DNA of 64,000 nt from CADEDH01 sp965262175 (GTDB lineage Bacteria > Actinomycetota > Acidimicrobiia > Acidimicrobiales > SZUA-35). A program made the translations under genes and the position numbers. Of the stretch, positions 1 through 9,673 are shown in pieces; position 1 is the first letter of the stretch, and every line of letters begins with the position of its first letter. The stretch is taken from assembly GCA_965262175.1 (NCBI GenBank), contig CBDHES010000029.1:1-64000 (forward strand). The letters run 5' to 3'. The notes under the pieces were generated by a model, which was not told the DNA's origin, did not search any database, and worked only from the letters and a program-made list of their open reading frames with translations.

Positions 1-275
1 TGACTGCCGAGCCCCAGACGGAACCGACCGCCGGTGTTCTCGGCCAGCTCCCAGGCCAGAGCGGCCGACATCATCGGGCTACGGGGGAAGGCGACGGCGA
101 TGCCGGTGGTGAAGGTCAGCTCGGGGGCGGCGGTCGCCGCCGAGGCGATCTGCATCCATGGGGTCTGGCTGGTCTCGGTGAAAAGCATCCCCGAGAACCC
201 GTTGGCCTCGAGCGTCCGGGCCAGCTCGGCGGTCTTGGTCCAGGTCATGGCCCCGGTCATCAGATCGAACTGCAT
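1..275 (-). CDS. LLM-class (luciferase-like, F420-type) oxidoreductase, N-terminal part
   Basis: The complement reads from an ATG at 275 to the window edge without a stop, so the last two thirds of the gene lie outside. The 91 residues visible begin MQFDLMTGAMTWTKTAELAR and run into a segment ending GGRFRLGLGSQ, the usual first strands and the GLGSQ turn of bacterial luciferase-like enzymes. In actinomycetes these mostly use coenzyme F420 as hydride carrier; the substrate cannot be told. The gene diverges from the thiamine-diphosphate enzyme at 448 across a 172-base gap that must hold both promoters; no clear ribosome-binding site precedes this ATG. Confidence 0.8.
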   Translation of the reverse strand, partial: MQFDLMTGAMTWTKTAELARTLEANGFSGMLFTETSQTPWMQIASAATAAPELTFTTGIAVAFPRSPMMSAALAWELAENTGGRFRLGLGS

Positions 276-447
276 GGGATCCCCCAGGTGTCGGTGGCGA
301 CGGTGTCGTCGGTGCGGTCAGGGCGTGCGCCGCGATGATGGCCCAGGCCGCCCACCAGCTCAATCCCGGCCGACGACGCCAGGTACCCGCTGGCGCCCGA
401 CACGGGCACCCGCCAGGCTGGAGCCGTCACCGGGGAAGGACCAGACC

Positions 448-2112
448 GTGCAGACCATCGCCGCCCGCTACCTCGAGCTCCTCGCCGCCCACGGCGTCAC
501 ACGGCTCTTCGTCAACTCCGGGACGGACTTCGCTCCGCTGGTCGAAGCCTACGCCTCGACCGACGGGCCGGTCCCGGATCCGCTCGTCTGCGCCCACGAG
601 AGCGTGGCGGTGGGCATGGCCCACGGTGCGTATCAGGCATCGGGCCGGCTGCAGGCGGTGATGTTCCACGTCACGGTCGGGACGGCCAACGCCATCTGCG
701 CCATCACCAACGCGGCCCGAGACAACGTGCCGCTGCTCGTCGCCGCCGGGCGGACACCGGTGCTCGAGGCCGGCGCCCTCGGCGCCCGCGACACCCACAT
801 CCACTGGGCCCAGGAGATGTTCGACCAGGCCGGGATGGTCCGGGAGCTGGTCAAGTGGGACTACGAGCTCCGGGACCCGTCCCAGCTCGATGCGGTGATC
901 GACCGGGCGGTGGCGATCGCCACCACCCACCCCCGAGGGCCGGTCTACCTCACCCTGCCCCGGGAGCTCCTGGCCCGGGAGGCGGTGGCCAGCCCCATGA
1001 CGATCGGCACGAGCGTACCGGCGGCCCCACGGCCCGACGGCGGCGACGTCGGCCGCCTGGCCGACCGGCTAGCCGACGCCGAGTTTCCGGTCATCGCGGC
1101 GTCGGCCGCCGGGGCCGACCCATCGGCCGTCGCCGCCCTGACCTCCCTGGCCGACCGGTTCGCCATCGGCCTGGCCGAGGTCGTGCCCCGCTACCTCAAC
1201 GTACCGGCCGACCACCCCCTCCATCTCGGTCACCGGATCGACGCCGTCCTGGCCGACGCCGACGTGGTGGTGTTCGCCGAGGCCGACGTGCCGTGGATGC
1301 AACGGTGGACCAACCCACAGCCGTCGACGTTCATCGCCCAGGTCGGCCTCGACCCGCTGTTCGCCCGGTACCCGATGCGATCCCACCGATCCGACCTGAC
1401 CCTCCTCGGGACCCCGACCGACGTCTTCACCACCCTGGCCGACGCCCTGGCCGACCGGGCCGAGCGCATCGACCCCGACCGCCGGGCCCGGCTCACCGCC
1501 CGGGCTCGCGAGGTGGCGGCGACGACCGCCCGGCTGCGGGCCTCCGAGGCCGCCACCGACGGACCGATCACCAAGGCCTTCCTCTCGGCCACGGTGGGCG
1601 AGGTCCTCGACGGCGACGCCGCCGTGTTCAACGAATACTGGGGGGTGCCCGAGCTGCTCGGCCGGACCGAGCCCGGCACCTTCTACGCCCACCCGCCCGC
1701 CGGGGGTCTCGGGTGGGCCATCCCGGCGGCGATGGGCGCCCGATTGGAGAGCGACCGGCTGGCGGTGGCGCTGGTCGGCGACGGCACGTACCTGTTCTCC
1801 AACCCTGCGGCCTGCCACCACGCCGCCGCCAAGCACGACACGCCGATCCTCACCATCGTCGCCGACAACGGCCGTTGGGGAGCCGTCGAGCACGCAACCC
1901 GAGCCGTGTACCCGGAGGGGCGGGCCGTGGCCGACGGCGAGCGGCGCCTGTCCGACCTGTCGCCGTCGCCAGCCTACGAAGCGTACGGTCAGGCGTCGGG
2001 CGGACACGGCGAGCGGGTCACCACCCGCACCGAGCTCCGACCGGCGCTCGAACGGGCCATCGACGCCGTCCGGCACGGCCGCCAGGCCCTGCTGAACGTG
2101 GCCTGCATCTGA
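448..2112 (+). CDS. Thiamine-diphosphate-dependent enzyme (acetolactate synthase-like)
   Basis: This 554-residue protein has the three-domain layout of the acetolactate synthase / benzoylformate decarboxylase superfamily. Glu51 in the AHESVAVGMAHG segment matches the glutamate that activates the cofactor, and the Mg-diphosphate motif appears near the C-terminus as GDGTYLFSN followed about 30 residues later by DNGRWG. Such enzymes make or break carbon-carbon bonds next to a carbonyl; the substrate here is not evident. The open frame extends upstream to 34, but that stretch is antisense to the neighbouring gene, so I start at the GTG at 448, which gives a normal N-terminus (QTIAARYLELLAAHGV). 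A PPOX gene follows 38 bases downstream and may be co-transcribed. A second enzyme of the same length and class lies at 20743-22407. Confidence 0.85.
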   Translation: MQTIAARYLELLAAHGVTRLFVNSGTDFAPLVEAYASTDGPVPDPLVCAHESVAVGMAHGAYQASGRLQAVMFHVTVGTANAICAITNAARDNVPLLVAAGRTPVLEAGALGARDTHIHWAQEMFDQAGMVRELVKWDYELRDPSQLDAVIDRAVAIATTHPRGPVYLTLPRELLAREAVASPMTIGTSVPAAPRPDGGDVGRLADRLADAEFPVIAASAAGADPSAVAALTSLADRFAIGLAEVVPRYLNVPADHPLHLGHRIDAVLADADVVVFAEADVPWMQRWTNPQPSTFIAQVGLDPLFARYPMRSHRSDLTLLGTPTDVFTTLADALADRAERIDPDRRARLTARAREVAATTARLRASEAATDGPITKAFLSATVGEVLDGDAAVFNEYWGVPELLGRTEPGTFYAHPPAGGLGWAIPAAMGARLESDRLAVALVGDGTYLFSNPAACHHAAAKHDTPILTIVADNGRWGAVEHATRAVYPEGRAVADGERRLSDLSPSPAYEAYGQASGGHGERVTTRTELRPALERAIDAVRHGRQALLNVACI

Positions 2113-2150
2113 CCCAACCGCCTCCCACCGACCCCAGCCGAGGAGCCACC

Positions 2151-2792
2151 ATGGAACTGAGCACCCCCGACGACCTCCGTACCGTCTACCGCCACCCCCG
2201 GGGCGGCCCGGTCGACAAGGTGATCGACGCCCTCGACCATCACTGCGTCGACTTCCTCGCCCGGTCACCGTTCTTCGTGCTCTCGACCGCCGACGGCGAC
2301 GGGGTCTGCGACGGGTCTCCCAAGGGCGGGGCGCCCGGCTTCGTCGAGGTCCTCGACGAGCACCACGTGGCGTGGGCCGACTACTCGGGCAACAACCGCC
2401 TCGACTCGTTCGAGAACGTGGTCCGGAACGACCGGGTGGCCCTCCTGTTCCTGATTCCGGGGCTGGACGAGACGCTCCGGATCAACGGGACGGCCACCCT
2501 CTCGACCGACCCCGAGCTGTGCCGCCGGTTCGCCGTCGGCGACCGGCCGGCCCGGGTCGTGGTCGTCGTGACCGTCGCCGAGGCCTACCTCCACTGCGCC
2601 AAGGCCCTCCGCCGAGGCGGACTGTGGGACACCGACAGCTGGCTTCCGAGCGACGAGCTTCCCTCGGGGAGCTGCATCATCCGCGACCACGCCTCGATCG
2701 ATGCCCCCATCGAGGTGATCGACGAGGCCCGGATCGCCGACCTGGACAAGACGCTCTGGGCCCCCGGAGGTCAAGGCCCGACTACCGGGTAG
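2151..2792 (+). CDS. Pyridoxamine 5'-phosphate oxidase-family flavoprotein
   Basis: A 213-residue split-barrel protein of the PPOX class. The core strand FFVLSTADGDGVCDGSPKG and the later WADYSGNNRLDSFENV segment match the larger actinobacterial PPOX subgroup that resembles MSMEG_1061. Family members bind FMN or F420 and reduce diverse substrates; nothing in the sequence fixes the substrate. The ATG at 2151 is preceded by the purine run GAGGAGCC, a good ribosome-binding site. It sits just behind the thiamine-diphosphate enzyme on the same strand. Confidence 0.8.
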   Translation: MELSTPDDLRTVYRHPRGGPVDKVIDALDHHCVDFLARSPFFVLSTADGDGVCDGSPKGGAPGFVEVLDEHHVAWADYSGNNRLDSFENVVRNDRVALLFLIPGLDETLRINGTATLSTDPELCRRFAVGDRPARVVVVVTVAEAYLHCAKALRRGGLWDTDSWLPSDELPSGSCIIRDHASIDAPIEVIDEARIADLDKTLWAPGGQGPTTG

Positions 2793-2839
2793 GTCGGACA
2801 GGCGGCCGGGCCGTCTGGTGGTGTCGGGGCGACCGTTCC

Positions 2840-2845
2840 TACGAT
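2840..2845 (+). promoter_or_regulatory. -10 element TACGAT for a leaderless transcript
   Basis: TACGAT ends six bases before the ATG at 2852, so transcription would start at or next to the start codon. There is no Shine-Dalgarno sequence in the gap and the -35 region is weak (CTGGTG about 19 bases upstream). Confidence 0.5.
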
Positions 2846-2851
2846 GGTCCC

Positions 2852-4504
2852 ATGGTGGACACCGCAGCCGCACAGACCGCACGACCGGCCGGGATCGGCG
2901 AGGGCCTCGACTACGAGGTGCTGGTGATCGGGGCCGGCGTGGCCGGCATCTACCAGATCAAGCGGCTGGTCGATCTCGGCGTGCCGGCGACCGTCGTCGA
3001 CGCCAACCCCGACGTCGGCGGCACCTGGTACAACAACCGCTACCCCGGGGCCCGATTCGACTCCGAGAGCTACACCTACGGGTACTCGTGGAGCCGGGAG
3101 CTGCTCGACGAATGGCACTGGACCGAGCAGTTCTCCCCCCAACCGGAGACCCTGAAGTACCTCCGCCATGTCGTCGACAAGTTCGATCTCCGTCGCCACA
3201 TGCAGTTCGGGTGCTCGGTCGAAGCCATGACCTTCGACGAGGAGACCGACTCCTGGACCGTCCGCCTCGACGATGGTCGGGCGATCACGACCCGATACGT
3301 CCTGATGGCCGTCGGGCTGTTGTCGATCCCCACGATGCCCCAGATCGACGGCATCGACGAGTTCCAGGGCCGGTGGTTCCACCCGTTCGACTGGCCCCAC
3401 GAACCGGTCGACCTGGCCGGCCAGCGGGTCGCCATCATCGGCACCGGTGCCACCGCCATCCAGATCATCCCCGAGGTGGCGGCCGAAGCGGCCCAGCTCA
3501 CCGTGTTCCAGCGCCGCCCGAACTGGGCCGCACCCCTCAACAACTCGACGATCTCCGATGAGGAGATGGCCGACATCCGGCGCCGGTACGACGAGATCTT
3601 CGCCCAGTGCGCCCGGACGCCGGGGGGATTCGAGCACGAGCCCGACCGACGCGGGTTCTACAAGGTGTCACGGGCCGAGCGGCTCGAGCTCTGGGATCGG
3701 CTCTACGACGGCCCCGGCTTCGGGATCTGGCTCCAGAACTTCACCGAGATCTTCATGGACGAGGACGCCAACGCCGAGTTCTCCGAGTACATCGCCGACC
3801 GGATCCGCCAACGGATCGACGACCCGGCGGTCGCCGAGAAGCTCATCCCGACCGACCACGGGTTCGGCATCCAGCGAGTACCGCTGGAGACCAACTACTA
3901 CGAGGCCTACAACCGCGACAACGTGCTCCTCGTCGACGCTGCCGAGACGCCCATCGAGCGCATCACCCCAACCGGCATCCGGACCACCGCGGGAGAGCAC
4001 GAGTTCGACCTGATCATCTACGCCACCGGGTTCGACGCCTTCACCGGCGCCTACGACCGGATCGACGTGGCCGGGGTCGGGGGCCAGACGCTCCGGGCCA
4101 AGTGGGCCGAGGGGCCGATCACCTACCTGGGCCTGATGGTCAACGGCTTCCCCAACATGATGATGATCCCCGGCCCCCAGTGCGCCGTCACCAACTTCCC
4201 CCGGGCGGTGGAGACGGCGATCGGGTGGGTGACCCCGCTGCTGGAGCACGCCTGGGCCGGGGGCCACACCCGGATCGATGCGACCGCCGAGGCGGAGGCG
4301 GCCTGGTTTGAGGAGGTCGTCGAGTGGTACAAGCCGTTCCTGCTCCGCAAGGCCAAGAGCTGGATCACCGGCTACAACTCGAACGTCGAGGGTCACGAGT
4401 ACGGCAAGACCCGATACAACCTCTACAACGGCGGCGGCCCGAAGTACGTCGCCCGCCTCGACGACGTGGCCGACGCCGGCTACACCGGCCTGGCGTTCAG
4501 CTGA
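2852..4504 (+). CDS. Flavin-containing monooxygenase of Baeyer-Villiger type
   Basis: A 550-residue class B flavoprotein monooxygenase that would insert an oxygen next to a ketone using NADPH and O2. It has the first Rossmann motif GAGVAG (residues 27-32, FAD), the type I Baeyer-Villiger fingerprint FxGxxxHxxxWP at residues 171-182 (FQGRWFHPFDWP), and a second Rossmann motif GTGATA (197-202, NADPH). Length is normal for the cyclohexanone/steroid monooxygenase group. The longer frame from 2372 is a shadow of the upstream gene. The ATG at 2852 has a leaderless-type promoter. Its end overlaps the convergent membrane-protein gene by eight bases. Confidence 0.9.
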   Translation: MVDTAAAQTARPAGIGEGLDYEVLVIGAGVAGIYQIKRLVDLGVPATVVDANPDVGGTWYNNRYPGARFDSESYTYGYSWSRELLDEWHWTEQFSPQPETLKYLRHVVDKFDLRRHMQFGCSVEAMTFDEETDSWTVRLDDGRAITTRYVLMAVGLLSIPTMPQIDGIDEFQGRWFHPFDWPHEPVDLAGQRVAIIGTGATAIQIIPEVAAEAAQLTVFQRRPNWAAPLNNSTISDEEMADIRRRYDEIFAQCARTPGGFEHEPDRRGFYKVSRAERLELWDRLYDGPGFGIWLQNFTEIFMDEDANAEFSEYIADRIRQRIDDPAVAEKLIPTDHGFGIQRVPLETNYYEAYNRDNVLLVDAAETPIERITPTGIRTTAGEHEFDLIIYATGFDAFTGAYDRIDVAGVGGQTLRAKWAEGPITYLGLMVNGFPNMMMIPGPQCAVTNFPRAVETAIGWVTPLLEHAWAGGHTRIDATAEAEAAWFEEVVEWYKPFLLRKAKSWITGYNSNVEGHEYGKTRYNLYNGGGPKYVARLDDVADAGYTGLAFS

Positions 4505-5624
4505 CGGGGCGGCGGGCCGGCGGCCGATCGCCCGGGGCGTCGCCGGCCGAGCCTCGGGCGGTAGCCGACCCCGTGGCGATGGTGGTGGCGTCGGGTAGGT
4601 CCTGGTACCAGTACTCGACCGTCTGGACCAGCCAGAACACACCGAATGGGACCAGCTCGGCCACCTCGAGCCAGTAGACCCGGCGTGACCACTCGATCGG
4701 GACCAGGGCGATGACCGGACCGACGACGAGCATGATCGACGCCAGGATGAGGTAGATCCGACAGAAGCGGTCGCCGCCGAGCACGGCGAACCAACGCCCG
4801 ATCGCCGGTCGGAGCCATACCGCCGCTCCCCCGACCAACGCCACGCCGACGGCGGTGACGACCACCCCGAGCTCGGCCCCGACCGCCACCCGCCAGGCGC
4901 CGACGGCGGCCAACGAGGTCCCCAGCACCACGGCCGTGCCGGCCGCTCCGGTCCAGAAGGCCACCACCCAGCGGGGCCGCCCCGATCCATCGTCGGCGGG
5001 GACATGGCGGAGGGCGTTGCCCATGGCCACCACCCACAACCCGGCGATCAGCAGGGCTGCCGCCAGGCCGTGGGTGACCTGGGGCTCGAAGACCAGCTCG
5101 ACGACCACCAGCCCGACGACGAGGAGGACGGCGACCGCCAGCCCGATACGCGTCGTCGGGGCGACGTCGACGTGTCGGCCCTCGTCGGCCCGGTGCGACC
5201 AGGTGGCCAGACCGAAGCTCACGACGACGGCCACCACGGACGCCACGGCCGCCGCCGCGATGTTGGTGTTGAACAGGTCGACGCGGGGCAGGACCGGCTC
5301 CAGCGCCCGACAGTCGACCCGGCTCGGGCAGTCGACGGGCACCAGGGCGACGACCGGTGCCAGCATCCCGGTGAGGTTGAGCACCACGTCCTCGGCGTCG
5401 TTGACCCCCCGGATGGCGACCAGGCAGACGCCGATCATGATCAGGGCCCCGGCGAACAGCGGCCCCACCGGGCTGTAGTAGTAGGCGCTGATCGAGCCGA
5501 GCCACGGCGTCGCACCCATCGACTCGAAGACCGTGGCCAGGATCAGGGCCACCACGACGCCGACGATGCCGATGCGGAGGTACCGGTACGTCTTCCGGGC
5601 GTAGTTGCCGATCGGTTCCGCCAC
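4497..5624 (-). CDS. Polytopic membrane protein of unknown function
   Basis: A 375-residue membrane protein starting at a GTG (MAEPIGNYARKTYRYLRIG). About eight to nine hydrophobic segments are visible, with a cysteine-containing outer loop (VDCPSRVDCRALEPV) between the third and fourth. The SISAYYYSPVGPLFAGALI segment after the first helix is distinctive, but I do not recognise a characterised family. A -10-like TAGGGT lies about 40 bases upstream. It stands alone between two convergent or co-oriented enzymes. Confidence 0.75.
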   Translation of the reverse strand: MAEPIGNYARKTYRYLRIGIVGVVVALILATVFESMGATPWLGSISAYYYSPVGPLFAGALIMIGVCLVAIRGVNDAEDVVLNLTGMLAPVVALVPVDCPSRVDCRALEPVLPRVDLFNTNIAAAAVASVVAVVVSFGLATWSHRADEGRHVDVAPTTRIGLAVAVLLVVGLVVVELVFEPQVTHGLAAALLIAGLWVVAMGNALRHVPADDGSGRPRWVVAFWTGAAGTAVVLGTSLAAVGAWRVAVGAELGVVVTAVGVALVGGAAVWLRPAIGRWFAVLGGDRFCRIYLILASIMLVVGPVIALVPIEWSRRVYWLEVAELVPFGVFWLVQTVEYWYQDLPDATTIATGSATARGSAGDAPGDRPPARRPVS

Positions 5625-5693
5625 CAGACCCCCCGTTTCGATCCTCGGTGCGCGACACCCTAGTCGGGTCGGAGGAAGCGGGACTGGCGGCGG

Positions 5694-7826
5694 TCAGGTC
5701 ATCGGGGCGACCTCGACCGCAGTGTCGGAGAAGGTCGGGGCCCGCCCGATGTCGGCGTAGGCCGGGTTGGTGAGGGCGTTGACGGTCAGCCCTCCCTCGG
5801 TCCGGGACGGCCAGTGCCCCATCGGCATCAGGACGACGCCGGCGGCGACGTCCTCCGAGATCTTGACCACCGCCTCGATCGTCGCCCGCCGGTTGAAGAC
5901 CCGGACCCGGTCGCCGGCGGCGACGCCCCGAGCGGCGGCGTCGACCGGGTTGAGGGTGGCGCTCTGCTCACCCTCGAGGCCCTGCTGCTTGGCCATGTTC
6001 CCGTACTGGCTGTTGAGGAAGGCGTGGGCCTTGGGAGTGATCAGGGCCAGCGGGTGCTCGGGGTCCCGGTCGACCTCGGTCGGCGGGGTGTAGGTCGGAA
6101 GCGCCGCCACCGGCGAACCGTCCTGGGCTCCCATGAGGCCCTGTCGGAACAGGGGGGCCACGAAGTTGCCTCCGGCGGCCATCGACGAGGCGAGCTCGAC
6201 CTTCCCCGACGGGGTGAGGAAGCCACCCTCGGCATGGGGGGCGTAGTCGTCTGGTCCCGGCAGGTTGAGCCGGAGCCAGCCCTCGGTCTTGAGCCGTTCG
6301 AGGGTGATCCCCTCCATCTGGGGTGCCGACCAGTCGACGCCGTGTCGGAGCTGTTCGTCGTCATCCATCGAGAACCAGGGATCGTCGATGCCCATGCGGG
6401 CCGCCAGCCGGCGGAAGAGCTCGTTGTTGGGCACCGCCTCCCCGAGCGGCTCGATGACCTGCGGATTCCACGCCCAGTAGAGGTGACCCCACGAGTACAT
6501 GAGGTCGTTCTGCTCGACCTGGGTGGTGGCGGGGAGGACGATGTCGGCGTAGCGGGCGGTGTCGGTCAGGAACTGCTCGTGGACGACGGTGAACAGGTCT
6601 TCCCGGGCCAGCCCGGCCAGGATCTTGGCCTGGTCGGAGGCGACGACGGCCGGGTTCGAGTTGTAGACCAGGAGGGCGTTGATCGGTGGATCGAGGTCGA
6701 GTTCGCCGGTCAGGGCCGGGCCGAGCCGCCACTGGTTGATGACCCGGGCGTTGGCCTCGTCGACGTGGGACCCGTGGAGCTGGTCCCAGTTCATGGGGAA
6801 GGCCCACACCGGCATCTGGAGAACCCCGCCCCCCGGCTGGCGCCAGGCACCGACCAGCGCCGGGAGGCTGAAGATGGCCCGGCACGCCTGGCCCCCTCCG
6901 GGGTGACGCTCGATGGCCACGCCGACCCGGATCATCGACGGCTGGCTCGTCGCGTACTCCCGGGCGAGGGTCCGGATGTCGTCGGCGGCGATCCCGGTCT
7001 CGGCCTCGGCCCACTCCGGCGTGTACTGCTGGACGTGGGCCGCCAGGTCGTCGTAGCCAACCGTGTGCTCGGCCAGGTACGACTCGTCGGTGAGGCCCTC
7101 GCCGATTATCACGTGCATCATCGCCATCGCCAGGGCGCCGTCGGTTCCGGGCCGGATCGGGAGGTGCCAGTCGGCCTTCTTGGCGGTGCGGTGGGCCACC
7201 GGGTCGATGCACACCACCTTGGCCCCCCGCCGCTGGGCCTCGTCGATGAAGGGCTGGAGGTGGAGGTTGTTCGACAGGACGTTGCAGGCCCAGATGACGA
7301 TGTACTTCGAGTGGACGAAGCTCTCGGGGTCGACGGCGGCGGTCGGGCCGAGCGTCATGACGTAGGCCGAGATGGCGCCGCCGTCGCAGAACGTGCGCTC
7401 GGTGACGCTGGTCCCCAGGGCATTGAAGAACGGGTCACCGACCGTCATCCCGTTGAGGACGCCCATCTGACCGAGGTAGCTGTAGGGCAGGATGCCCTTC
7501 GCCCCGACCGTGTCGATGACCTCACCGAACCGGTCGGTGATCTCGTCGAGCGCGGCGTCCCACGAGATCCGCTCGAACGAGCCCGAGCCCTTCGGCCCCG
7601 TCCGCCGCATCGGGTACAGGAGCCGATCGGTGTCGTAGACGTGGTTCGGGTAGTCGGTGACCTTCACGCACAGGCCACCCCGGGTGAAGGGGTGGTCGCC
7701 GTTCCCCCGGACCTTGGTCACCCGATCGTTCTCGACGGTGATGACCATCGAGCAGGTGTCGGGGCAGTCGTGAGGGCAGGCGCCGAGCACGGTGCGGGTC
7801 GACGAGGTGGATTCGGTTGCAGTCAT
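5694..7826 (-). CDS. Molybdopterin-dependent oxidoreductase with [4Fe-4S] cluster
   Basis: A 710-residue DMSO-reductase-family enzyme. Cys17, Cys21, Cys25 (CPHDCPDTC) and Cys53 form the N-terminal iron-sulphur site, followed by the bis-MGD-binding domains and a C-terminal dinucleotide-binding barrel around GDRVRVFNRRATIEAVV. No Tat signal is present ahead of the cluster, so it is probably cytoplasmic. It would transfer oxygen atoms or electrons to an unknown substrate; electron-transfer partner genes are not adjacent. The frame opens at 8096, but the ATG at 7826 has AGGGGG eight bases upstream, and a TAGGGT box (complement of 7852-7857) about 25 bases before it. It diverges from an MFS gene. 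Confidence 0.87.
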   Translation of the reverse strand: MTATESTSSTRTVLGACPHDCPDTCSMVITVENDRVTKVRGNGDHPFTRGGLCVKVTDYPNHVYDTDRLLYPMRRTGPKGSGSFERISWDAALDEITDRFGEVIDTVGAKGILPYSYLGQMGVLNGMTVGDPFFNALGTSVTERTFCDGGAISAYVMTLGPTAAVDPESFVHSKYIVIWACNVLSNNLHLQPFIDEAQRRGAKVVCIDPVAHRTAKKADWHLPIRPGTDGALAMAMMHVIIGEGLTDESYLAEHTVGYDDLAAHVQQYTPEWAEAETGIAADDIRTLAREYATSQPSMIRVGVAIERHPGGGQACRAIFSLPALVGAWRQPGGGVLQMPVWAFPMNWDQLHGSHVDEANARVINQWRLGPALTGELDLDPPINALLVYNSNPAVVASDQAKILAGLAREDLFTVVHEQFLTDTARYADIVLPATTQVEQNDLMYSWGHLYWAWNPQVIEPLGEAVPNNELFRRLAARMGIDDPWFSMDDDEQLRHGVDWSAPQMEGITLERLKTEGWLRLNLPGPDDYAPHAEGGFLTPSGKVELASSMAAGGNFVAPLFRQGLMGAQDGSPVAALPTYTPPTEVDRDPEHPLALITPKAHAFLNSQYGNMAKQQGLEGEQSATLNPVDAAARGVAAGDRVRVFNRRATIEAVVKISEDVAAGVVLMPMGHWPSRTEGGLTVNALTNPAYADIGRAPTFSDTAVEVAPMT

Positions 7827-7961
7827 GGAGACCCCCTGGAGCGTGAATCCGACCCTAGGCCCTCGATCGGCCGGGCGGTAGCGGCCACGCCGGCCCGGCA
7901 CGACAGTCGAGTCTGACGCCCCACCGGTCACGACCCGGGACCCACTCGAGCACCGCCGAAC

Positions 7962-7991
7962 TTGGCCGATCGCCGGGTCGGGGGGCATCGT
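7962..7991 (+). promoter_or_regulatory. Probable leaderless promoter of the MFS gene
   Basis: TTGGCC (7962-7967) and CATCGT (7986-7991) are separated by 18 bases, and seven bases remain to the ATG at 7999. No ribosome-binding site is seen. Confidence 0.4.
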
Positions 7992-7998
7992 TGGGCCG

Positions 7999-9183
7999 AT
8001 GACCACGACCAGAGCGGCCCCGTTCCTCGGCCTCGGGACGGCGGCGCTGGTCCTCCCCTTGACGACGGTCGTGTCCCACACGTTCGGCCGCACCACCTAC
8101 CCCTTGCTGCTTCCCGCCATCAAGGACGACCTGCTCGATTCGAACACCGCGGCCGGGATCGGCGGCACGACGATCTACTTCGCCTACATGGCCGGGGTCG
8201 TGCTGGTGACGGTGCTCGCCGGCCGCCTCGAGCCGATGACGATCCTCCGGGCCGGTATCGCCGTCTCGGCCGCCGGGCTCGCCCTCCTCGCCCTGGCCGT
8301 CAACCCGGCGATGCTGTTCGCCGGCCTGGGTCTGTCCAGCGGCGGTGGGGCCGGGATCTGGATCACCGCCCCCGGCCTGGCCACCGAGGACGTCCCACCC
8401 GAACGCCGTGGCTTCGTCATCGGGTTCCTCACCGCGTCGATCGGGTTCGGGACCTCGCTCCTGGCGCTGGGGACCGGAGCGTGGCGTTCGGCGGCCGACG
8501 ATCCGGGGCTGTGGCGCCCGATCTACGGAGTCGAGGCGGCGATCGCCGTCCTCATCCTCGCCACCGTTGTCCTCGCGGTCCGGACCCGGGCAACCCCGGC
8601 GATCGGGGGCGGCATGTCGTTCGCCGCCCTGACCCGGCTCGCCCACTGGCGACGGGTCACCGCGGCCTACGTCGTGTTCGGCGCGATCGCCGCCGGCTAC
8701 TCGTCGTTCCTGGCCGAGGCGATGGAGGAGGACGCCGGCCTCAGTCGAGCCGCGGTGGCCAACGTCTATATCGGGATGGGGTTCGCCTCGGTGCTCACCG
8801 CCCCACTCGTGGGCGCCATCTCCGACCGGATCGGTCGGCGGACGGCCAAGATCGCCGTCATGGCCGCCCTGATGGCCGGATCGGCAGCGGTGGCGATCGG
8901 CGGCCGGTGGCTCGTGCCGTTGTCGGTCCTGGCCATCGGGGGAATGTGGTCCAGCTACCCGACGCTGACCGCCACCTACGTCCGGGACTACCTCGACGCC
9001 CGGGAGTTCGGCGCCGCCTACGGTCTGATGACCATCTTCTACGGGGTGGCGGCGGTCATCGCGCCGGTCGGTGCCGGGATCCTGGCCGACGCCCGGGGCA
9101 GCTTCGCCCTCCCCTACCTGGTCGTTTCGGCGATCGCCCTCATCGGCACCATCATCCTCGCCACCATCCCCAGCCAACGCTGA
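7999..9183 (+). CDS. MFS transporter
   Basis: A 394-residue protein with about twelve hydrophobic segments and the MFS loop 8-9 signature GAISDRIGRRTAK. It resembles the YbfB/OFA-like single-chain exporters and carboxylate carriers; the substrate is unknown. It is transcribed away from the molybdopterin oxidoreductase and shares its control region. A PPOX gene follows 52 bases later behind its own -10 (TAGGTT near 9200), so the two are probably separate units. Confidence 0.85.
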   Translation: MTTTRAAPFLGLGTAALVLPLTTVVSHTFGRTTYPLLLPAIKDDLLDSNTAAGIGGTTIYFAYMAGVVLVTVLAGRLEPMTILRAGIAVSAAGLALLALAVNPAMLFAGLGLSSGGGAGIWITAPGLATEDVPPERRGFVIGFLTASIGFGTSLLALGTGAWRSAADDPGLWRPIYGVEAAIAVLILATVVLAVRTRATPAIGGGMSFAALTRLAHWRRVTAAYVVFGAIAAGYSSFLAEAMEEDAGLSRAAVANVYIGMGFASVLTAPLVGAISDRIGRRTAKIAVMAALMAGSAAVAIGGRWLVPLSVLAIGGMWSSYPTLTATYVRDYLDAREFGAAYGLMTIFYGVAAVIAPVGAGILADARGSFALPYLVVSAIALIGTIILATIPSQR

Positions 9184-9235
9184 GCCACCGGTCCTCGGCT
9201 AGGTTCGCGTCCGACCGTCGAGACGAGGAGTCACC

Positions 9236-9673
9236 ATGGCCGGTTCGTTCGTGATGAGCCCGGAGGAGCGGGAGGCGTTCCTGGCCGACGTGCACGTCGG
9301 GATCATCGCCATTCCCGAGTCGGGCCGGGGCCCCCTCGCCGTGCCGGTGTGGTACGACTACGCACCGGGCGGCGACGTGCGGGTCCTGATGCAGTCCGAC
9401 TCCCGCAAGATGGTGGGGATCGAGGCCGCCGGCCGGTTCAGCCTCTGCGCCCAGACCGAGACCGCTCCCTACGCCTACGTGACCGTCGAGGGTCCGGTGA
9501 GCGGCGTCCGAGCCTACGACCACGCCGACCTGTTGGCCATGGCGACCCGGTACCTCGGCCCCGAGGGCGGCCAGGCCTATGCCGACGCGTCGAGCGGGGG
9601 GTCGAACAGCGTGATGGTGTCGATGACGCCGGAGCGGTGGCTCAGCACCGACTACGCCAAGCGCCAGCGGTAG
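9236..9673 (+). CDS. PPOX-class F420/FMN-binding protein
   Basis: A 145-residue split-barrel flavoprotein. It starts MAGSFVMSPEEREAFLADVH, followed by IPESGRGPLAVPVWYDY and later VTVEGPVSG, all typical of the short F420-binding PPOX proteins of actinomycetes. The ATG at 9236 follows GACGAGGAG at good spacing, and a TAGGTT box lies near 9200, giving a short leader. Function could be F420-linked reduction or simple cofactor binding. Confidence 0.82.
   Translation: MAGSFVMSPEEREAFLADVHVGIIAIPESGRGPLAVPVWYDYAPGGDVRVLMQSDSRKMVGIEAAGRFSLCAQTETAPYAYVTVEGPVSGVRAYDHADLLAMATRYLGPEGGQAYADASSGGSNSVMVSMTPERWLSTDYAKRQR

Noticed and set aside
34..447. Extension of the thiamine-diphosphate enzyme frame upstream of 448
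   Set aside because: This stretch is antisense to the luciferase-like gene and its translation has arginine/proline-rich shadow composition; family N-termini begin near 448.
1069..2268. Long minus-strand frame of 399 residues
   Set aside because: Shadow of the thiamine-diphosphate enzyme; glycine/arginine-rich with no motif, a common artefact in GC-rich DNA.
5814..7916. Plus-strand frame of 700 residues
   Set aside because: Antisense to the molybdopterin oxidoreductase, whose cysteine and cofactor motifs are unmistakable on the other strand.
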